Shown here in pieces: positions 22,036 through 31,760 of a DNA stretch of 64,000 nt; the first letter of the stretch is position 1; every line of letters starts with the position of its first letter. The stretch lies in assembly GCA_024516155.1 (NCBI GenBank), contig JAJJXM010000015.1:888824-952823 (forward strand), written 5' to 3'. The notes under the pieces were generated by a model, which saw only the letters and a program-made list of their open reading frames with translations, searched no databases and had not been told where the DNA came from. Both the position numbers and the translations under genes were made by a program. This stretch comes from Pyronema omphalodes (lineage: Eukaryota; Ascomycota; Pezizomycetes; Pezizales; Pyronemataceae).

Positions 22036-22542
22036 CGTTCTGTTGTTGTGTCACCATTGTGTTGTCGTTGTTGTGGTTGACGTCGTGCCGTTGTCTTGCC
22101 ATGTTGTGTTGTGTTGTCGTTGTATTGTTGTGTGTGCCGTGCCGTTGTTGTTGTTGGACGGACTGATGATGGATGACGTACCATGAGCTGCAGAGCTGTA
22201 GCGTCGCAGGTGAAATGATGGAGAACGCCAGCTGTCATGTAGCGATGTTGGATAATGGCCCAGCAAGAGTGCTGGCCGCCCTTTGTACCTAAGGAGGCTT
22301 GCCTCCCCGTCGTTGAGTTCTCCATCGAACGTCTTGTGTCTTTCCCTTGTCCTTTAAATAAAGACTCCTCTTCCAAGCCTCACGTCATTCTTGTCCTTGT
22401 CCCTGTCCTTGTCTCGTGTGCCGTCCGTCTGTCGTGCACTTTGGTCCTTGTCTTTCGTTCCCGTATCCGGGAACCCGCCTAGTCCCTCCCTGCCGGTAGT
22501 GTTCAGTGTGTTCTTCGAACGTCCGTTCTTAGTTCCTTGACA
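22036..22542 (+). repeat. Copy E 5' LTR, main part
   Basis: Rest of the LTR begun at 9212-9241. 22036-22040 is the duplicated CGTTC. It has a TACCTAAGG TATA-like box, TTTAAATAAAG near 22351 and ends CTTGACA. It is clearly more diverged than the B, C, D and I LTRs, so E is older than C, as the nesting also shows. Confidence 0.88.
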
Positions 22543-22578
22543 TTACGTTCGATCTAAATATTTATTCGACCAACACGC

Positions 22579-22834
22579 ATGAACCCAACCGGTTCTGCTT
22601 GGACACACGCCTTGAAACAAGCCCTAGAAACTCATACACTAACCGAGACCTTCGGAATATCGAACCGATTCGCTGGCGCAGTCCGACGAGCCATCCGAAG
22701 AGCAGAAGATCACTGCTACCTTGTGGTCCGCTGGGAACACCAGGATTATACTTACCAGGAGTACGTCCCTCACACCATCCGACTTAAGCCGATCCTCCGA
22801 GCCCGCCAACATGCACGTTCAAGTCATCGAGGAA
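22579..22834 (+). pseudogene. Copy E: ORF0 and first bases of gag, truncated
   Basis: ORF0 starting MNPTGSAWTHALKQALETH and running to RARQHAR, preceded by the ACGTTCGAT primer-like site. The ORF0 stop is lost because the gag start region reads CATGCACGTTCAAG instead of AATGCACGTTAAAC. At about 22835 the plus-strand element stops and minus-strand copy F begins. Confidence 0.8.
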
Positions 22835-24437
22835 ATATCGGTGAGGCGGCTGATCATTTGGAGCGTTGTATAAAGCCTTTTCCAAAATTTTCGTCTAGCC
22901 ATGCTTTTAGTGTCTGTAACTCGTTGCGTGATAACGAGTAGAGGGGACCAAAGGGGGGAACGAATCCCTCTTTCAATGGAATCTTGTGGTCGTAGGGTCG
23001 GTGTGGGGGGAGTTCCTTCGCGTTGACTTCCTGGAACAGGTCGAGGTAGTCATGGTACTCTTCGGGGATCATGTCTTTTAGTTCTTCATCCGTGAGGGGG
23101 GGTCTGTCTTCCAAGGCGACGGTGATTTCGTCCAGCGATAGCGAGAAGACTGTCAGGTGTTCGTCTTCTACCATCTCTTTGAAAGCGGAGATGGTTAGAC
23201 TTGAGATTGCTATTGGGGGTTCATCTGGAGGGTCGGGGACGGGGTTTTCCAATTCCGGCATGGAGTCTGTGTCGGGCTCGTGGACGACAGGAGGGGGGCC
23301 CGGGTCCAGGACCCCGACACTGGTTGTCCTCACAGGTAATGGGGTGCAGTTCCTTAGGCAGTATTGTGAATCGAAGCTTACGGTGTTGGAGCTGAAGCTT
23401 ATTGTCACGTCGTGTTTCTTTAACCAGGGGATGCCCAACACCACCGGGTAGTGACCTAACTTGGTGACGAACTTGGGGAGGGTTTCCGAGTGACCATTGA
23501 TGGTACACTCTACTTGGGCGAGGTGGGTGATTTTTCCTGAGGATATAGGTCGGCCGTCGATGACTTCGACCGTCCGGGCTGTGGGTAGGGGGGTCAGAGG
23601 GAGTTCGTGATGGCGGGCGAAATTGCGATCCACAAAGGCGATGCCAGTCGCGCCGCAGTCAACGAGCGCTACTGTCTTCATGGAGCGGTTATTAGAGAAC
23701 AAGGAGCAACAGAGAACAAGGTGTTTGTATTCTAATTTGCCAGTAAAACTTGCGCCTGATAAGAATAGTGTGTCTGCAATAATCTTCCTACCAGCGGCAG
23801 AGCCATCTTCCTGCGGCTGGTTTAGTATTTTCCCGAAACATCTTCTTCAGTGTCCAATAATTCAACAGTTGCGACTTTAACATTAGTCTTAGCTGAACAC
23901 GAGGCTGCCATGTGGCCGAGGCCACCGCCGTAGAGGCAACGTCCTTCTGACAGGCGGGTGGCGCGTTCCTGTGCTGATAGCTTCTGACGGGGTCCCTGGG
24001 CAGGGGTTTGTTTGTTAGAGGAGGCGGTAGTTGATTGGGTAGCGGGGGTGGACGGCTTGTGGCAGGGGTGATGGTGGTAGTGGGTTTGACTTGGCCGCGG
24101 TTGGTGCGCAGCTTGCGGAGATTCTCCATTGCTCTCAACTAGGAGTCCAATTTTTGGCACTGTTCGACAAATTCGTTCATTGTAGTGGTGGGAGGAGCGC
24201 CAACCAACTTTTCATGCAATCCGAGGGATAGGCCGTTCCGTAGAGCGTCCATGGTAGCGGCTTCATCCCAGCCCAATTCTGCGACCAGGCGGGAAAACTC
24301 TGCATAATAATCTGAGAACTCGCGGTTGTTTTGTCGGAGATTTTGTAGTTTGAAACGAGCCGTTGCTCGCTCGTCCGGGTCTCCAAAGGTACGTTGAAGG
24401 ATTTTAATGACGTCCTCAACGTCGATTAGGGCCCAGC
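22835..24437 (-). pseudogene. Ty3-1 copy F: gag 3' half, protease, start of RT
   Basis: Minus-strand fragment. Gag capsid-like region (24437-24160, with GDPDERATARF and AELGWDEAATMDAL), zinc knuckle CLYGGGLGHMAASC (second Cys replaced by Gly, about 23937), gag stop after SGKY, frameshift heptamer at 23828-23834, protease VDCGATGIAF (about 23660) and pol to GKGFIQRS at 22854. It shares private substitutions with copy A, so the two belong to one older subfamily. It is cut on the right by the G LTR. Confidence 0.85.
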
Positions 24438-24975
24438 TGTAACGGGACAGGCTCGAGGGAACGTCCAAGGTACGCAGTGTTTAGGACAGAGGGCAGGAAC
24501 AGGAACGTAGAGCAAGAGGAGGAGATACTGGAAGGAGGAGGCAGAGGTCAAGACGAAGACAAGGCTGGAGGAGGAGGAGTTGTCAAGGTAACTAGATTGC
24601 TAACTGGACAAGACGTTCTGTAAAGAAGAAAGAAAAGGAAACAGACAGAGCGGAGGGAGAGCCCTCCTTATATACACAAATCCTCCTAAGAACAACCCAA
24701 ACCCTAACAGGGTTTTCAACCGAGCCAAGAACCTCAACAAAGAAGCCAAGAGCCTAATGCGTGTGATAACAATGTGACGCTTGTGCCGATGAAACGAACC
24801 AAGATAACTAAGACAGACAAGGAAGGTGGTAAGGAAAGGACAACTAGTGTGTTGCGGCTGCGAGGGTGGCTGAGCTGGTGCTGACATGTGATGTGGCGCA
24901 GCCCTGCGGCTGCGCTCTATGACTGTGCAGGCTAAGGCAATCCAGAGCACGGGTGACGATGCTGGAGCCGTGACA
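24438..24975 (-). repeat. 3' LTR of element G (Ty3-2, 538 bp)
   Basis: Minus orientation. Sense strand starts TGTCACGGCTCCAGC and ends CCCGTTACA. It carries GTATATAAGGAGG as TATA box (sense, near 24674-24662) and GAACGTCTTGTCC downstream, resembling the Ty3-1 start region. It is related to Ty3-1 but a separate family. Confidence 0.85.
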
Positions 24976-25502
24976 GGAGCCCCCTCTTAGGCTCGAGTTC
25001 CTACGAGAGAGGTCAAGGCTTGTCTGGGTATTGCTGGTGAAACTCGTCGACGGCCGCAACGTCTTCAAGGAATTCCTCTGGTTCCCATGTTGGCGTGTAG
25101 TCACCCTTCCATTTCACGAGGTACTGCAAGCGACCTCGTCTAACCCGGCTGTCAAGGATTTCGTCGACGAACCATTCCTCTTCACCATCAACAACAACAG
25201 GCAGGGGAGGCGGTAGTATCTGTCCAGGCAAAGGATCCGACTAGGCAGGGTTGAGTAGTGATACTGGAAATGTCCGGTGATGGTTCATGGTGCCGGGGAT
25301 GTCAAGTTCGTATGCATGTGTGCCAATGGCTCTGACAACACGATACGGGCCGAGGTGCTTGTTTTCCAACTTCCATGATGGCCGTTCGGTGCGCAGGTTG
25401 CGAGCGTCTAGCCAGACAAGATCGTTGGGTTTAAACACAGGGGCTGGTACACGTGACCGGTCGGCCGTTTCTGTATATCGTGCCTGGGTGTACTTCATTT
25501 CC
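24976..25502 (-). pseudogene. Element G pol 3' end (integrase C-terminus, chromodomain)
   Basis: After the purine tract AAGAGGGGGCTCC the minus strand encodes a chromodomain ([35 protein letters not shown], 25013-25180). Before it come the GPY/F region (LVWLDARNLRTERPSWKLEN) and MKYTQARYTE at 25498, where the H LTR abuts. A stop lies between the two pieces at about 25240. Confidence 0.85.
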
Positions 25503-26642
25503 TGTAACGGCGAACAAGGGAGAGATAGCTGACGGAGAACCTGAGGGCTCTTCTCAATTATTCACTCTTGAGTTCAATGGATATAACCTTATAATAACTT
25601 CAACGTTAGAAACTCTTAAGCTGTGTCAAGCATCAACTTAGAGACTTTCTGTGTTTAGAAGTTCAAGGAAATAAACAAAGATTTCAAGGGACAAAGAGAT
25701 CCAAAGACGGGAACGAGGACGAGGACGTAAACAAAGATTTCGACAAAGTATTTGAATTTGTAAATAAACAAATAACTGTGTGAGGAGAAAAGAAAAACAA
25801 AATAAACAAACAAAGAAAGAATCCTCTTATATACAATTTTTCCTCCTTACACGCCGAGCCACTATTTGCAGATTCTTCCCGAAAAATACCTAAGTAAACA
25901 ACGCGGTCGCGGTTGCCCGTTCTAGACGCGCTAACGCGTTCGTACCAAATTAGCGTGCTTGCGTGGACAGCCTCATCGCGCGCTCGTTAGCGTATCTCGC
26001 GTGCGCGATAGCGTAACTCGCGTGCGCGGTAGCGTACTTCGCGTGCGCGCTAGCGTAACCCTAAGCGTAGTCACGCGCGCGCTTCTGTAACCCTAATCGT
26101 GCGCGTGCGTCCGTAACCCTAACCCTAGCTGTGCGCGTACGGTCACAAACCTAACCCTAGTTTGTGTGTGTGCGGGTGCAACCCTAACCCTAGTCACGTG
26201 AATCCAGATCAGCTGCGATTGGAAAGATGGTGCAATACTGATAAGGTCACATGACTAGATCTTATCTTATCGATAAGATGATCGTGCCCTAGCCCTAGTC
26301 ACGTGTGCGCACATTAGTAGACCAGTGCGCGTGCATACTGATCTACTACTGATTAGAACACGTGACCGATCTTATCTAATCGGATAAGATGATCGGTAGA
26401 CCGTAGGTATGGAATTTCCGAAAAGGGATCCGAGCTGACCCCTAACCCTGGGGGTAGGTCACGTGACCTTATTGACAATTTGGGAATTGAGCGTAACCCT
26501 AACCCAGGCGAGTGACGAGTGATGATCAAGGACTGAAGGACAATAGAAATAAATAAACAAACGAGTGCTGAATAATGAACCGAATGATAATAGGTGAATG
26601 AATGACGAGGAGGGGGAAGGTAATAATTCTCGAGCCGTGACA
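25503..26642 (-). repeat. 3' LTR of H (1140 bp) with telomere-like and palindromic motifs
   Basis: Contains a TATATAAG box (near 25830-25837, sense minus), three tandem 21-bp units of TAGCGTAnnTCGCGTGCGCG (25988-26050), several CCCTAACCCTA motifs (26085-26185, 26445, 26495), four CACGTG boxes (near 26196, 26300, 26359, 26459) and GATA-type palindromes at 26264-26279 and 26369-26390. Confidence 0.9.
26085..26190. repeat. Interstitial telomere-type motifs in the H LTR
   Basis: Short runs of CCCTAACCCTA (sense TAGGGTTAGGG) recur at about 26117, 26151 and 26180, each separated by GT/GC-rich sequence. The same cluster is in the other LTR near 32330-32410. These are interspersed one- to two-unit motifs, not a chromosome end. 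Confidence 0.85.
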
Positions 26643-29600
26643 GGATCCCCCTTCTTGGACTGAGCTCCGGCGGAGTAACTTCTAAGATAAGTTGGGGAGG
26701 GGTCCCGGTTTATCGGGGGTACTTTTTATGAAAGTCGTCAACGGCTTTACTGTCGGAATGAAGTTCGGCGGGTTCCCAATCGGGCATATCATATCCAACC
26801 CATTTGACCATATACTGGAGTTTCTTCCGGTGAATTCGAGAGTCGAGGATAGCTTCGATGAAGTATTCGTCTTCACCGTCGATTTCCACCGGGGGTGGTG
26901 GGTCTGATTGTTGACCGGGGTAGCGGTTATTCGCAGCGGGTTCCAATAGGGAAACATGTTGAACGTTGTGGCATTTCATCGTCGGAGGTAGTTCTAATCG
27001 ATAGGCATAGGGGGATACTTTTGCGATAATCTTGAGGGGTCCGTAACGTTTGTTGTCTAATTTCCGGGAGGGTCGACGGGTTTTCCAATTGCGGGCATTC
27101 ATCCATACCAGATCTCCGGGCTGATAATTCGGTGACGGGAGTCGATGTTTATCGGCATTCTCTTGATAACGTAGATTAGCTCTATTGATTTCAGCTCGTA
27201 AATGGTTATGGATTTCGGCGAGGGTTTTCGAAGTTGGGAGGGCCCGTCGATCGTTTACATCGTTCGTAGCTGCTGGGAGTAAATCGAATTGGCAACGGGG
27301 GTCGAATCCTTTATTAGCAAAGAACGGGGAAGTTCCCATTGTCTCGGATGCTTGGTTATTCGCAGCGAATTCTGCTAATGGTAACCAGTCAGCCCAATCA
27401 TCTTGCAGATAGTTGACGTGGGCTCGGAGGTATTGTTCCATAATAGCGTTCATTCGTTCTGTTTGACCGTCCGTTTGTGGATGGAATGCCGTAGATAATC
27501 GAGGCTCGATTCCCAAACGTCGACAGAGATTCTTCCAAAACAAAGCAGCGAATTGGGGTCCTCGATCAGAGATAATGGTAAGGGGGAGTCCATGCAATCG
27601 AAAGATGTGGGTAATAAACAAAGACGATAATTCCTTTGCGTCGATATCTGTTCGACAGGCAATCAGATGTCGTTCTTTGGTTAATCTGTCCACAACTACC
27701 CAAATTGCATCACACCCATTGGACCATGGTAATCCTGTTACGAAGTCCATTGATATGTCCTGCCAGGGTCTTTCTGGAATAGGTAGTGGGCGTAGGATAC
27801 CAAACGGGGCATGTCTGGTAGGTTTCGAACGTTGGCAGGTATGACAATTTCGAATGTATCTTTCCACGTCTGTCCTCATCTGGGGCCACGTATAGGTTCT
27901 TGAGAGGTATTCTAATGTTTTAGATCTACCTGGGTGTCCAGCCGTAGGAGAGTCGTGGTGTTGTTGCATTAGGTGTAATCGTAGAGGTTCCTAATTCGGG
28001 ACCCATAAACATCCCCGGTAGAGTAAACGGTTATTGTTTACCGTACATTCAGCTGATGTAATGTCTTTACAATAACGAGTGTTATTGTTCAGCATTTCAA
28101 TAACCTTAGTAGGGAATGGGTCTTTCTCGTAGGCTTCCGTGAAGAGCTGGGATAAGGTGGGGTTTGTTTGTTGTGGGTCCGGTATTACGGTTTGTTGCGA
28201 ATTCGTTATTGTTTGTTGATTACTGGGGGTAACAGCCGCAACGTGAAGGATATTCTCTGGCTTAATGATCGTTGTGTGGTTCTCTAGGGAGCGTTCACCC
28301 CCCTCTTTAGGCAGATCTCCGGATCGACGAGTCAGTGCGTCTGGTTTACCGCCTGCGGTACCGGGGCGGTAAACAATCTGAAAATTAAACTGAGACAAGA
28401 ACTGGGACCAACGGGCTTGACGGCGGTTCAAGAGCTTTGTCGAAGTGAAATATTCCAGATTCTTATGATCTGACAGTACTCGAATGGGGTTAATAACAGA
28501 TTGTAATTCGGGACGCCATTCTTCGAAGGCCCGTACGATAGCCATGAGTTCTTTATCGTATATCTCGTAATTACATTCGGCGGGGGAATTCTTCTTTGAG
28601 AAGTAAGCAATAGGATGTAAGATTCCTTCGTCATCATATTGAGCAAGAACTTCGGCAGAGACATAATCGGAAGCATCGGTTTCGACAATAACATCCCGGT
28701 CTGGGTTGAAACGAGCCAAAACGGGGGCGGATGTAAATGTCGATTGCAATTCCTCAAAGGCCTGTTGTTGGGATTCCGACCAGACGAAGGGAACTCCTTT
28801 ACGTGTGAGTAACGTGAGAGGTTGGACAATTTTTGAATAGTTCTTAACGAAACGTCGATAAAAATTTGCAAAACCCAAAAACGCTCTAACATCTTTGAGG
28901 TTTCGGGGAGATTCCCAATCTCGAACTGCAGTAATCTTTTCAGGGTCCATCTTTATTCCTTCTGTACTGATGATGAGTCCTAAATACTTCACTTCCTTCT
29001 GATGGAACTCGCATTTCTCTGGTTTGAGATGTAACCCTGCTTTTTCGAATGCTTCGAGGATCAATTTAACATGTTGTTTATGTTCTTCGAGATTATCCGA
29101 ATAGATCAGGGTGTCATCCAAATAGGCAGTACAGAATCGATCAAGGTAAGGTGCCAATACGTCGTTAATGAAGTTCGGAAACGTTGCAGGGGCATTGGTA
29201 AGCCCGAAGGGCATAACCAATGATTCGAATAATCCGTACCGGGTACGAAAAGCGGTTTTCCATTCTTCCCCATTTGCCATACGTATTAAGTTATACGCTC
29301 CCCTAATGTCGAGCTTAGTGAACCACTTAGCTCTTGAAAGGTTCATTAAGGTATCCTGCATCAGGGGAAGAGGGTAGCGATTCTTGATTGTTCCGGCGTT
29401 GATTCCACGATAATCGACCACCAAACGCAATGAACCATCGCCTTTCTTTACGAAAAGAATGGGGGCAGCCGCTGGGGATGGAGAGGCACGGATGAAACCT
29501 TTGGTGAGGTGTTCATCTAACCAACGTTTCAATTCCTCCAACTCTGGATGTGATAGGGAGTAAAGGGGGCCGAAGGGAGGCTGAAAACCATCGACGAGTG

Positions 29601-30398
29601 ATATCTCCCGATCCGACGGTCGATGGGGCGGTAACTTATCGGCATTGACTTTTTCGAAGATTCCCAAGTACTGGTGGTATCCGGGTGGTACAATAGTCTT
29701 AAGATTCGGTTGCTCTTTCTCTGGTTGAAGAGCTGTGATGATTTCATTCAAAGATAAGGAGAATTGTTCGACTTTTCCGTAACGGTTGTTGGCATTGTTT
29801 ACGATTCGTCGAAACGTCGTAGCTGAAATAGCACAGATCTTATTCTGTTATTTCGGAGCAATACCCTTAACACGGGTGGGTGTTAACGTGGTTCGGTGGG
29901 GGAGGCAGTTCGGTGATGAGAATTTGATATCGTTGTCGGCGAAGATTATTGTAACATCGTGCTTACGAAGCCATGGGATTCCTAAAACAAGGGGATAATG
30001 ACCAAGCCGAGTAACGTAGGCAGTTAGTAATTCATGATGGTCTCCTATTGTACATTCGACTTCAACGTATTCGGTGATGTCTCCTGATGAAATGGGTCGA
30101 CCATCAATTACTTCAACCATTTTGGGGTTTTTTAATTCATAACGGGCGAAGTTGTGTTGGCGTGCGAAGTCTTCGTTCATGAAGGAAATTCCTGTGCATC
30201 CGCAGTCTACGAGAGCATGAGTATCGATTTTGGTATTGTGTTCAGTTAGTGTACATGGCACGACCAAATGATTCCCATCCAATTCGTTTGCTTGTTTACT
30301 TGACAAAGAACTAGCGGATACATAAACGATTTCCTGAGATGAAACGAAGGACGAGGCAGGGGCTGGTCCAACAACAGAGCCAACAGGCTGTTGATGGA
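26643..30398 (-). pseudogene. pol of H (PR-RT-RH-IN-chromodomain), two in-frame stops
   Basis: Read right to left. Protease VDCGCTGISFM (about 30210); in-frame TAA 29848-29850; RT with DGSLRLVVDYRGIN and TAYLDDTLIYSD (about 29125); RNase H (ETDASDYVSAEV, DKELMAIV, LSDHKNLEY); in-frame TAG at 27991-27993; integrase HHDSP and CHTCQR, core MDFVTG, SDRGPQF, DGQTERMN; GPY/F region and chromodomain (YFIEAILDSR, MVKWVGYDMPDWEPAE, about 26870-26770). All three ORF pieces share one frame, so only single-base changes separate H from an open pol. The C-terminus ends early at 26710 because of one extra G against copy J. Confidence 0.92.
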
Positions 30399-30411
30399 CT
30401 ACTCTTTTCCC
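30367..30411 (-). promoter_or_regulatory. -1 ribosomal frameshift signal, gag/pol of H
   Basis: On the minus strand GGGAAAA (30411-30405) is in gag frame as G GGA AAA. The 6-base spacer GAGTAG contains the gag stop. Arms TCCATCAACA (30398-30389) and TGTTGTTGGA (30376-30367) then form a 10-base stem with one mismatch and a 12-base loop. Pol continues in the -1 frame (GKRVVHQQPVG). The layout is identical to Ty3-1, but the stem sequence is unrelated. Confidence 0.8.
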
Positions 30412-31517
30412 TGGTCGACGTCGGGGTTTGTTGGGATATCCAAAACCTCGGCGGCGGCTAGGCGAATCTTGCGTGAGTTGTTTGCTGCCAACGTAGAACA
30501 TTCGTTCTTGAAGTGATCGGCTGATCCACAATAAAGACAGAGTCCCTTAGCCATTCGTTCATCACGACGGCGTTGGTTCTGAGCCTTTTGGGAAGCTGAT
30601 AGGTTCATGGGGGCCGATCCGTAATTACCACTATTGGTATTCGTTGGGTGGGACGCCGGGCGAGACGGCGTGGAGCTGGAACGACTGGGGACCGAAGGAA
30701 CATGCCGCTTTGTGCTGTTTGAATGAGCTCGAATTCTATAATCTAGCTTCATACACAGATCCACAAATTTGGTGAAGTTCTGAGGTTCTTCGGCTTGGTT
30801 AACAAGACTGGTCTGAAGGTCTCGAGGGAGCCCACGCTTCAGAGCAGCCTTCTTTGCGTTTTCATCGTAGTTCAAGATAGCCATTAATCGTTGGAACTCT
30901 GCGTAATATTGGCTAAACTCACGGTTGCCCTGTTGAAGTTTATCCAATTCCGCAGATGCAGTACCAACTTGATCAGGATCTCCGAAGGCAGCTTCCAGAA
31001 TTGTAATGAGAGCCTCAACGTCCTTAAGCTTAATCTTATCTGTAAGGACGTAGGGTTGAATTTGATTCTGAGCGTTGCCTTTGAGATATCCATAGGTATA
31101 ACGTAGCTTATGTTGATCATCGGTAAAACGGGAGGAGTCTCCGGCGAGCTTGGATCTGACCTTCAAGATGAAGTTCAAGGGTTCCTTGCGTTCACCAGAG
31201 AACTCAGGTGGGTGAGGTAATTCGATAGGACGGGTATTCGGAAGGGGACCGTTCTTCGTAAGGGCTTGTAGGAGTCGAACGGAGGCGTTGGCGCTTTCGA
31301 GATCTCTTTCCAAGTCGGTAATTCGTTGGGCGTAGAGGGAGTTGTCCGTTCGAGCTTCTGTGAGTTCGACTCGGAGGTCGTCTCTAAGTTGACAGTCTCG
31401 TTCGTATTCCTTTACGGCGTTGCGCACCAATTTGATCTTAGTGGGGTCCTGTTCGACCTCCAACCTTTCGGCTTCGTTGAGGTACAGGGCCACGACGACC
31501 TTGTCATTTTGGTCCAT
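30399..31517 (-). CDS. gag of H (372 aa, intact)
   Basis: Gag structural protein of a Ty3/gypsy chromovirus. The N-terminus (about residues 15-95) is charged and heptad-like, probably a coiled coil. The capsid-like region follows, with PPEFSGERKEPLNFI, AAFGDPDQVGTASAEL and NREFSQYYAEFQRL. One CCHC knuckle CLYCGSADHFKNEC is near residue 330, then a short tail to QGKE and TAG. The start at 31517 is the first ATG of this frame and lies 243 bases after the LTR. A longer overlapping frame opens upstream at 31606, but I regard it as fortuitous. The ending in GGGAAAAGAGTAG is part of the frameshift signal. Confidence 0.9.
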   Translation of the reverse strand: MDQNDKVVVALYLNEAERLEVEQDPTKIKLVRNAVKEYERDCQLRDDLRVELTEARTDNSLYAQRITDLERDLESANASVRLLQALTKNGPLPNTRPIELPHPPEFSGERKEPLNFILKVRSKLAGDSSRFTDDQHKLRYTYGYLKGNAQNQIQPYVLTDKIKLKDVEALITILEAAFGDPDQVGTASAELDKLQQGNREFSQYYAEFQRLMAILNYDENAKKAALKRGLPRDLQTSLVNQAEEPQNFTKFVDLCMKLDYRIRAHSNSTKRHVPSVPSRSSSTPSRPASHPTNTNSGNYGSAPMNLSASQKAQNQRRRDERMAKGLCLYCGSADHFKNECSTLAANNSRKIRLAAAEVLDIPTNPDVDQGKE

Positions 31518-31746
31518 TTCGAGGGATTAACGGAGGTGCCAGATGTTGGTTTCGTCGTTATATTGAATTCGGGTTGCTGCGTATTCGTTTCCGAGTTGTC
31601 GAGCAATTTCGATTTCGTCGAGGACGACGGGGTTTTCGAGGGAACGGAAAATCGGTAATAGATTGATGAATTCGTAGAACCAGAGGTTGTGAAGCATGTA
31701 AAGCTTGTTGTAATCGAGAGTTGACGGTAGAGCCGGCAGGTCTTGA

Positions 31747-31758
31747 TTACACAGTTAT
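31747..31758 (-). promoter_or_regulatory. Putative self-primer binding site of H
   Basis: Two bases inside the 5' LTR boundary the sense strand reads ATAACTGTGTAA. Its 12-base reverse complement TTACACAGTTAT lies in the 5' LTR (sense, 32041-32030), about 50 bases after TATATAAG (32091-32084), where transcription should start. No tRNA-type TGG site is present. This fits self-priming as in Tf1-type elements. Confidence 0.65.
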
Positions 31759-31760
31759 AT

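Noticed and set aside
24600..25104. Antisense frames in the G LTR that might be a small gene.
   Set aside because: They lie within an LTR with TATA box and terminal TGTCA/TTACA ends, and cross its boundary.
26085..26500. CCCTAACCCTA runs as a chromosome end or large interstitial telomere.
   Set aside because: Motifs are single or double, interspersed with other sequence and repeated in the second LTR, with elements on both sides.
31326..31658. Plus-strand 110-codon frame over the start of H gag.
   Set aside because: Antisense shadow of the intact gag coiled-coil region.
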